This document shows, piece by piece, positions 6,425-10,955 of a stretch of DNA of 10,955 nucleotides. Position 1 is the first letter of the stretch; every line of letters starts with the position of its first letter. The notes under the pieces were generated by a model, which was given only the letters and a program-made list of their open reading frames with translations, did not search any database and had not been told where the DNA came from. Made by a program: the position numbers and the translations under genes. This DNA comes from Pseudomonadota bacterium (GTDB lineage: Bacteria; Pseudomonadota; Alphaproteobacteria; Ferrovibrionales; Ferrovibrionaceae): positions 1 to 10,955 of the forward strand of contig JAEYTW010000490.1 in the NCBI GenBank assembly GCA_023433835.1. Reading direction: 5' to 3'.

Positions 6425-7249
6425 TTACACCACGCGGGACAGGCTGACGAAACGGTCGGTGATCAGGAGGCCGGCGGCGATCACCAGGATCTGCATGGCC
6501 GAGACGGCGGCGATGGTCGGGTCGATCTTCCAGGCCAGGTATTGCAGGATCGCGATCGGCAGGGTGGTCTGGCCCGGCGCGATCAGGAACAGCGAGATTT
6601 CCAGGTTGCCGAACGAGGTGACGAAGCCGAACAGCCCGGCGGCCACGATGCCGGGCCAGATCAGCGGCAGGGTCACCTTGAACACGACCGTGGCCGGCCG
6701 GGCGCCCAGGCTCGCCGCCGCCTCCTCGATCGCGGGATTGACGCCGACGAGATTGGCGGTGACCAGGCGCACGCACCACGGGATGGTGATCAGCACATGG
6801 GCGAGCGACAGCCCGACGATCGAGCCGACGGCGGGGATTTCGGTGGCGATCTCGATCTCGACGAACAGCACGTAGAGGCTGGTACCGATGACGATCGCCG
6901 GCACGACCAGCGGCGCCAGCAGCATCTGCAGGATCGCCTGCCGCCCGCGGAATTCGAGGCGGGTCAGGGCCAGGCTTGCCGGCACCGAGACGAGCAGGCC
7001 GAGAACGGTCGCCAGTACCGCGACCTGCAGGCTGGTCATGAAGCCGGCGATGAACTGCTGCTGGCCGAGCAGGCCGTGGTACCAGCGCAGCGAATAGCCG
7101 TCGGGCGGGAAGGTCAGGATTTCGTTCGAGAAGAACGACAGCCACAGCACCAGCAGGATCGGCATCACCATGAAGACGAAGCCGCCGGCCACCGCGAGGT
7201 TGTAGAGCGTGCGGCCGGCCCGTTCGCCCGCCGTCTGTCCGCGCACCAT
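6425..7249 (-). CDS. ABC transporter permease, PotC-type
   Basis: The protein is 274 aa with about six membrane segments (near 15-40, 72-96, 107-130, 142-166, 200-222 and 246-264). The EAA loop is at about 175-195: EEAAASLGARPATVVFKVTLP, with Gly182 in the conserved position. The segment LTFPPDGYSLRWYHGLL (45-61) after the first membrane helix is characteristic of PotC/PotI-type permeases. It should form a heterodimer with the PotB-type permease encoded at 3435-4283. The ATG lies 2 nt after the stop of the GAF gene (TGACCATG on the minus strand), which suggests translational coupling. Confidence 0.93.
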   Translation of the reverse strand: MVRGQTAGERAGRTLYNLAVAGGFVFMVMPILLVLWLSFFSNEILTFPPDGYSLRWYHGLLGQQQFIAGFMTSLQVAVLATVLGLLVSVPASLALTRLEFRGRQAILQMLLAPLVVPAIVIGTSLYVLFVEIEIATEIPAVGSIVGLSLAHVLITIPWCVRLVTANLVGVNPAIEEAAASLGARPATVVFKVTLPLIWPGIVAAGLFGFVTSFGNLEISLFLIAPGQTTLPIAILQYLAWKIDPTIAAVSAMQILVIAAGLLITDRFVSLSRVV

Positions 7250-7251
7250 GG

Positions 7252-7731
7252 TCAGCGCCGCCGGCGGGCTTCGAGAAAGGCCGGGATCAGCATCGGTGCC
7301 AGGCGGGCGACCGGCGGCACATGTTCCTCGGTGTAATGGTGCGCGCGATCCAGCAGGTTCATCGTGCCGATGCAGGCCCCGTCATAGAGGACGGGAATGT
7401 TGATGACCGAGCCGAGCCCCATGCCCTTGATCTGGGCATGATCGGGGAACGCCCAGCGGATCGCCTCGTCGTCGCGGCCGAGATAGGGCTGGCGCCCCCG
7501 CAGCACGTGGTCGCCCCAGGGTGTCGGCCCCATGCGCTTGCGGCCGGCCACCGCATAGTCCTGTGGCTGGTTGGAATAGACCCGCGCCACCTCGTCGCCG
7601 TCGACATAGAGCAGCGTGAACAGGCGATGGCCGACCAGGTCGCGGGTCGCGGCCTCCAGCCCCTGGTAGAGGCGTTCGGGTTGCCCGGGTTCGGCCAGCA
7701 GGGCGGCGAGCGTGATCAGCGGATCGGTCAT
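7252..7731 (-). CDS. GAF-domain protein, small stand-alone
   Basis: The protein is 159 aa, and almost all of it is one GAF domain: a helix at about 18-33 (PERLYQGLEAATRDLVGH), then LFTLLYVDGDEVARVYSN, the WGDHVLRGRQPYLGRD region near 72-87, and the closing strands GLGSVINIPVLYDGACIGTMNLLD (105-128). There is no attached kinase, cyclase or DNA-binding domain. GAF domains bind small molecules or act as dimer sensors, and a few free ones are reductases. The fRMsr type uses conserved cysteines; only one Cys (120) is present here, so that activity is unlikely. The start overlaps the LivM-type stop by 4 nt (ATGA) and the PotC-type gene follows 2 nt after the stop, so it is embedded in the transport operon. 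A sensing or ligand-handling role linked to the imported compound is inferred. AAGG lies about 7 nt upstream of the ATG. Confidence 0.85.
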   Translation of the reverse strand: MTDPLITLAALLAEPGQPERLYQGLEAATRDLVGHRLFTLLYVDGDEVARVYSNQPQDYAVAGRKRMGPTPWGDHVLRGRQPYLGRDDEAIRWAFPDHAQIKGMGLGSVINIPVLYDGACIGTMNLLDRAHHYTEEHVPPVARLAPMLIPAFLEARRRR

Positions 7732-8633
7732 GATGGGACCTTCGGGGCAGGGGGGACATGTTCGGGCAGCAGGCCTTGCGGCCGCAGATGCAGGACCAGG
7801 ATCAGCGCCAGCCCGACCAGCATCTCGCGCAGCGCGGCATGCTGCAGCGGGCTCAGGCCCGGCACGAGGGCGGCGAGAAAGCGGGTGGCCTCCAGGAAGG
7901 CGACGACCGCATAGCCGCCGACCAGCGCGCCGAGCGGGCGGCCGACGCCGCCGGCGGTGACGCCCAGGAAGATGTAGATCGTGATCAGGGGCTGGAAGTG
8001 GTCGGGCGAGACGTAGGAGGCGTAATGGGCATAGAGCGCGCCGGCCAGGGCGGCGATCGCCGCCGACAGCGCGAAGGCTTCGAACTTGAAGCGCAGCACG
8101 CGCTTGCCGGCAAACCCCGCCAGCTCCTGGTCCTCGCGGATCGCGCGCAGCGCCCGGCCGTAGGGCGCGCGGTCGAGGCGGCGCAGGGCATACCAGACGA
8201 CGGCGACCACGATGGTGACGAGGCCGAGATAGAACAGGTTGAAGCCGCTGACGCCGAGCTGGGCCTTCAGCGGGGCGTGGATGCCGGAGATGCCGTCGGC
8301 CCCCTTGGTCAGCCAGCGTTCGTTCAGCGCGACCAGCCGCACCACTTCGGCGAAGCCCAGCGTGACGATCGCGAGATAATCGTCGCGCAGGCGCAGCGTG
8401 CAGAAGGTGACGATCAGCCCGGCGGCGAGGCCGACGACGATGGCGGCAGCCCAGCCGATCACCAGCGGAGCACCGGCGCCGGTCGCCAGCGCCGAGGCGT
8501 AGGCGCCGACGGCGAAGAAGCCGGCGAGGCCGAGATTGACCATGCCCGCCCCGCCCCAGATCAGGTTGAGGCTGAGCGAGAGCAGCGCGTAGATGCCGCC
8601 GAGCGTCAGGGTGAACAGGATATAGGACAGCAT
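7728..8633 (-). CDS. Branched-chain amino acid/amide ABC transporter permease, LivM-type
   Basis: The protein is 301 aa and strongly hydrophobic. LivM signatures are present in order: SLNLIWGGAGMVNLGLAGFF (21-40), LRLRDDYLAIVTLGFAEVV (80-98), the cytoplasmic loop PYGRALRAIREDQELAGFAG (157-176), and AGALYAHYASYVSPDHFQP (197-215), then the conserved LGVTAGGVG near 223-231. The family imports leucine/isoleucine/valine, urea, short amides and related compounds. It should pair with the LivH-type permease. The start codon shares one base with the LivH-type stop (TGATG), and the 3' end overlaps the GAF gene by 4 nt. The substrate is not identifiable. Confidence 0.94.
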   Translation of the reverse strand: MLSYILFTLTLGGIYALLSLSLNLIWGGAGMVNLGLAGFFAVGAYASALATGAGAPLVIGWAAAIVVGLAAGLIVTFCTLRLRDDYLAIVTLGFAEVVRLVALNERWLTKGADGISGIHAPLKAQLGVSGFNLFYLGLVTIVVAVVWYALRRLDRAPYGRALRAIREDQELAGFAGKRVLRFKFEAFALSAAIAALAGALYAHYASYVSPDHFQPLITIYIFLGVTAGGVGRPLGALVGGYAVVAFLEATRFLAALVPGLSPLQHAALREMLVGLALILVLHLRPQGLLPEHVPPAPKVPS

Positions 8634-9499
8634 CAGACCGCCCTCTCGCCCAGGAGGCCGCGCGGCCGGAAGGTGAGGATCAGGAGGATGGCGGCGAAGC
8701 CGATCGCGCTGCGATAGGTCGCGGGGATCGCCAGCATCGCGATCTCCTCGGCCAGGCCGATCGACAGCGCGCCGACGACCGCGCCGGGGATCGAGCCGAG
8801 CCCGCCCAATACGGCGGCGGCAAAGACCGAGAGCAGCACGCGATAACCGGTCAACGGGTCGATCGCGGTATCGAGGCCGAGCAGCACGCCGCCCCCGCCG
8901 GCAAGGCCCGCGCCGAGGAAGACCGCGACCATGGCGATGCGCCGCGGGCTGATGCCTTTCAGCCGGGCGAGATCGGGGTTGTCGGCCACCGCGCGCATCG
9001 CGCGGCCGAGGCGCGCGAAGCGCAGGAACAGGAACAAGGCGGCCATGACGACGACGGCCAACCCGAAGGTCTCGATCGCCTGCGGGCCGATGCGCAGCTC
9101 GGCAATGCGGAAATCGGGCTTGAGGGGCAGGTCGTAGCCGCGCAGGTCGTTGCCGAAGAAGAAGCGCAGGATATTCTCGACCACGAGATTGGCCGCGATC
9201 GAGGCGATGGCGACGGTCAGCGCGCCGGCGGGGCGCAGCCGGGCCAGGGCGGCTTCCTCGACCAGCACGCCGACCAGGCCCGCGACGACCACGGCGGTGG
9301 CCAGGGCCGCGATGGTGTTGGCGCCGAACGACGCATTGACCACCCAGCCGGCCAGCGCGCCGGTCGAGATATAGGCCGCGATCGCGAAGTTCGGATAACG
9401 CAGCACGGCGAAGATCATGGTGAAGCCGACCGCCGGCACCGCCAGCAGCGCCCCGTTCATGATGCCGTTCAGCACCGCCTGCGCGAAGGCCTGCATCAT
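8633..9499 (-). CDS. Branched-chain amino acid/amide ABC transporter permease, LivH-type
   Basis: The protein is 288 aa with the usual LivH layout. It opens LNGIMNGALLAVPAVGFTMI (10-29), followed by LRYPNFAIAAYISTGALAG. The coupling loop is LGRAMRAVADNPDLARLKGI (164-183), and the C-terminal part has AAAVLGGLGSIPGAVVGALS (227-246) and FRPRGLLG. These are standard for the permease that pairs with LivM. Two ATGs stand in tandem (9497-9499 and 9494-9496). The ribosome site is weak: the nearest G-rich stretch lies about 11 nt upstream, at the edge of the palindromic element. The gene is 144 nt downstream of the binding-protein stop, the only large gap in the cluster. Confidence 0.94.
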   Translation of the reverse strand: MMQAFAQAVLNGIMNGALLAVPAVGFTMIFAVLRYPNFAIAAYISTGALAGWVVNASFGANTIAALATAVVVAGLVGVLVEEAALARLRPAGALTVAIASIAANLVVENILRFFFGNDLRGYDLPLKPDFRIAELRIGPQAIETFGLAVVVMAALFLFLRFARLGRAMRAVADNPDLARLKGISPRRIAMVAVFLGAGLAGGGGVLLGLDTAIDPLTGYRVLLSVFAAAVLGGLGSIPGAVVGALSIGLAEEIAMLAIPATYRSAIGFAAILLILTFRPRGLLGERAV

Positions 9500-9524
9500 G
9501 CCGTCATCATCCCCGGACAGACGT

Positions 9525-9625
9525 CGTCATTCCCGCGAAAGCGGGAATCCAGGGCAAGGGCGTTGCATCCGGCGCGGCGCTTTCCCTGGATTCCGGATCT
9601 CCGCTTCGCTGCGTCCGGAATGACG
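9525..9625. repeat. Composite palindromic intergenic element (REP/MITE-like)
   Basis: The outer ends CGTCATTCC (9525-9533) and GGAATGACG (9617-9625) are perfect inverted repeats. Inside are two hairpins: ATTCCCGC/GCGGGAAT around a GAAA loop (9529-9548), and ATTCCGGA/TCCGGAAT (9590-9597 and 9614-9621). A longer arm pair GGAATCCAGGG (9544-9554) and CCCTGGATTCC (9584-9594) can fold the middle. No protein is encoded. This kind of mosaic palindrome is typical of dispersed repeats in alphaproteobacterial genomes. It fills most of the 144-nt gap between the binding-protein gene and its permeases. Confidence 0.8.
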
Positions 9626-9643
9626 GTGTTTTGGACCGCTGCA

Positions 9644-10840
9644 TCACGCGATCTTCACCAGCGTGATCTTGCCGGCCTTCACCTGTTCGTAGCGGAACTG
9701 GCAATCGGCGATGTCGCCGATGTCGGTGAAGTCGCACGGCCCGGAGGCGCCGTCGTAGTCGACCGCCTTGCCGGCGGCGATCGCCTTCAGCCCGTCGACC
9801 GCGTTGTCGACCACCACGCCGCCCTTCGACTGCGCCACTTTCCGGATATTGTCCTTGATCGCGGTGCCCGTGGCCTGGCCGCCCGCCGCGATCGCCATGA
9901 TGATCAGGTTGGTCTCGTCATAGACCTGGGTGGTGTAGGGATCGGGGTTCGCGACGCCGATCAGCTTGACCAGCCGTTCGTAGGCCTTAGAGCCTTCGGC
10001 CGGCGAGGGCGAGATGGTGTAGATGCCCTCGACCGCCTCGGCCGGCACGCCGTCAACCAGCTTCTGGTTGACCGAATAGCCGAAGGCGATGATCAGGCCC
10101 TTGTAGCCGGCGCGATAGAGATCCTTGACCAATACCGTGGTGTCGGGCGTGTAGCCGCCCAGCACCAGCGCGTCGGGCTTGAAGCGCAGGGCCTCGTCGA
10201 CCTCCGAGCGGTAGGACGGTTTCTTGTCGTCATAGACCAGCGAGCCGACCTCGCCGCCGCCCTGCTTCACCGCGGCGGTGATGTTGTCGAGCTGGCTTTG
10301 CTGGAACGGGGTCTGGGGCGACAGGAAGAACACGCGCCTGGCGCCCTGGGCCAGCGCGAACTCGCCGAACTTGCGGCCCTGCAGCGTGGTGTTGGGCTGG
10401 GTGCGGATCAGATAGCCCTGATGGGGCAGCAGGGTGATCGCGTCGGCGCCCGACACGGTCGCCAGGAACGTCTTCGATTCCCAGCAGAGCGGCGCCACGG
10501 CCGTCGTCACCGCCGAGGACCAGGTGCCGATGATGGCTGCGACCTTGTCGACGTCGATCAGCTTGCGCGCGGCCCGCACGCCGGCCTCGGGGCTGGTCTG
10601 GTCGTCTTCGGAGATCAGCTCGATCTTGCGGCCGAGCACGCCGCCGGCGGCGTTGACCTCGTCGACCACGGCCTTGGCCGCCTTGACCATCACCGGGCCG
10701 TAGGGGCCGCCGGCGCCGGTCAGCGGCGTCAGGGTGGCGAGGCGGATCGGTTCGCCCTGCGCCAGGCCGAGAGGCGGCAGGGCCAGGGTGCCGGCCAGCG
10801 CGGCAGTGCTGCCCAGCAGCGTGCGTCGAGAAATCACCAT
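9644..10840 (-). CDS. Periplasmic substrate-binding protein, Leu/Ile/Val-amide type (Peripla_BP_6-like)
   Basis: The protein is 398 aa. The leader MVISRRTLLGSTAALAG followed by a hydrophobic stretch ending GLAQG (25-29) has a twin-arginine motif (RR at 5-6), so Tat or Sec export to the periplasm is expected. The mature protein starts PIRLATLTPLTGAGGPYGP and then MVKAAKAVVDEVNAAGGVLG (51-70), which is the standard opening of type-I Liv/amide-binding proteins. DDQTSPEAGVRAARKLID (79-96) and AAIIGTWSSAVTTAVAP (101-117) follow as the usual first ligand-contact region. There are three cysteines (119, 369, 380); the last two flank FTDIGDIAD and could form a C-terminal disulfide, as in many relatives. 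It serves the LivH/LivM permeases downstream. The ligand may be an amino acid, amide, urea or aromatic compound; the sequence does not decide. Confidence 0.94.
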   Translation of the reverse strand: MVISRRTLLGSTAALAGTLALPPLGLAQGEPIRLATLTPLTGAGGPYGPVMVKAAKAVVDEVNAAGGVLGRKIELISEDDQTSPEAGVRAARKLIDVDKVAAIIGTWSSAVTTAVAPLCWESKTFLATVSGADAITLLPHQGYLIRTQPNTTLQGRKFGEFALAQGARRVFFLSPQTPFQQSQLDNITAAVKQGGGEVGSLVYDDKKPSYRSEVDEALRFKPDALVLGGYTPDTTVLVKDLYRAGYKGLIIAFGYSVNQKLVDGVPAEAVEGIYTISPSPAEGSKAYERLVKLIGVANPDPYTTQVYDETNLIIMAIAAGGQATGTAIKDNIRKVAQSKGGVVVDNAVDGLKAIAAGKAVDYDGASGPCDFTDIGDIADCQFRYEQVKAGKITLVKIA

Positions 10841-10845
10841 GAACG

Positions 10846-10855
10846 CCTCCTCCTC
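10846..10855 (-). promoter_or_regulatory. Strong ribosome binding site of the Liv-type binding-protein gene
   Basis: On the minus strand this reads GAGGAGGAGG and ends 5 nt before the ATG at 10838-10840. It is the best Shine-Dalgarno sequence in the cluster, and it fits the need for more binding protein than permease. Confidence 0.7.
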
Positions 10856-10864
10856 ATGTCAAGG

Positions 10865-10955
10865 TCAGCTGCCGCCCAGGAACAGGCGGCGGATTTCGGG
10901 ATCGTCGGCAAGGTCGGGCCCGCGGCCTTGGGGGGGGGGGGGGGGGGGGGGCCCG
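10865..10955 (-). CDS. LivF-type ABC transporter ATP-binding protein, C-terminal end (partial)
   Basis: Reading inward from the right edge, the minus strand gives QGRGPDLADDPEIRRLFLGG-S and a TGA at 10865-10867. The ending 'ADDPEIRRLFLGG' is the characteristic C-terminus of LivF ATPases (compare 'aaDPrVr.aYLGg'); LivG has a related ending, so LivF is a good but not certain choice. Only 10865-10929 is trusted, because the 22-G run upstream in the frame would encode a row of prolines. The gene lies 24 nt before the binding-protein start, so it is probably the preceding cistron of the same operon, with a LivG-type ATPase expected beyond the window. Confidence 0.7.
   Translation of the reverse strand, partial: GPPPPPPPQGRGPDLADDPEIRRLFLGGS
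10930..10951. other. Run of 22 G at the window end, probable sequencing or assembly artefact
   Basis: Bases 10930-10951 are all G, followed by GCCCG-type sequence to the edge. No other homopolymer of comparable length occurs in the window. In the LivF frame it would encode about seven prolines, just before the conserved C-terminal helix, where the family does not have them. It resembles dark-cycle poly-G from two-colour sequencing chemistry at a contig end. Confidence 0.75.

Noticed and set aside
5383..6447. Plus-strand open frame opposite the PotA-type ATPase
   Set aside because: The opposite strand carries Walker A, signature and Walker B motifs; the plus-strand product has no family features.
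7758..8717. Plus-strand open frame opposite the LivM-type permease
   Set aside because: It is highly charged and repetitive in composition. It is the mirror image of the hydrophobic LivM codons.
9525..9625. CRISPR repeat or insertion sequence
   Set aside because: There is no regular repeat-spacer periodicity and no transposase. The structure is a single mosaic palindrome.
9500..9643. A small gene in the 144-nt gap before LivH
   Set aside because: The gap is occupied by nested inverted repeats; the open frames across it are short and have no ribosome site.

Overview
The window is GC-rich, densely coded DNA of proteobacterial type. Twin-arginine leaders on binding proteins, overlapping start/stop codons and short palindromic intergenic repeats with a GCGAAAGC core suggest a free-living alphaproteobacterium with a large transport repertoire. 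I cannot name a genus from sequence alone.

Left region (1-2143): the 3' end of a probable LysR-type regulator gene runs tail to tail into a TetR-family repressor gene (minus strand). The repressor is divergent from a plus-strand pair: a DinB-fold metal-dependent protein with an unusual N-terminal extension, then a deoxycytidylate-type zinc deaminase. A near-ideal operator (10-bp perfect inverted arms around AAA, 795-817) lies between the divergent genes and overlaps a possible promoter, so the repressor probably controls itself and the DinB/deaminase pair.

Boundary (2144-2194): a long perfect-looking hairpin separates the plus-strand genes from the large minus-strand cluster and probably terminates transcription from both sides.

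Right region (2195-10955): nine minus-strand genes in one probable operon, transcribed from beyond the right edge. In transcription order: the end of a LivF-type ATPase; a Liv/amide-type substrate-binding protein; a composite palindromic element; LivH- and LivM-type permeases; a GAF-domain protein; a PotC-type permease; a PotA-type ATPase; a PotD-type binding protein; a PotB-type permease; and an amidohydrolase. From LivH to PotA the genes are spaced by -4 to +4 nt, so the two transporter classes (branched-chain amino acid/amide and polyamine/opine types) are joined through the GAF gene. The likely overall role is uptake of two related nitrogenous compounds, or a compound and its breakdown product, with the amidohydrolase cleaving an amide or similar bond. 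The substrates are not identifiable from the sequence.

The last 26 bases contain a run of 22 G inside the LivF-type frame. It is best read as a sequencing or contig-end artefact. I see no tRNA, rRNA, CRISPR array, transposase or phage gene.
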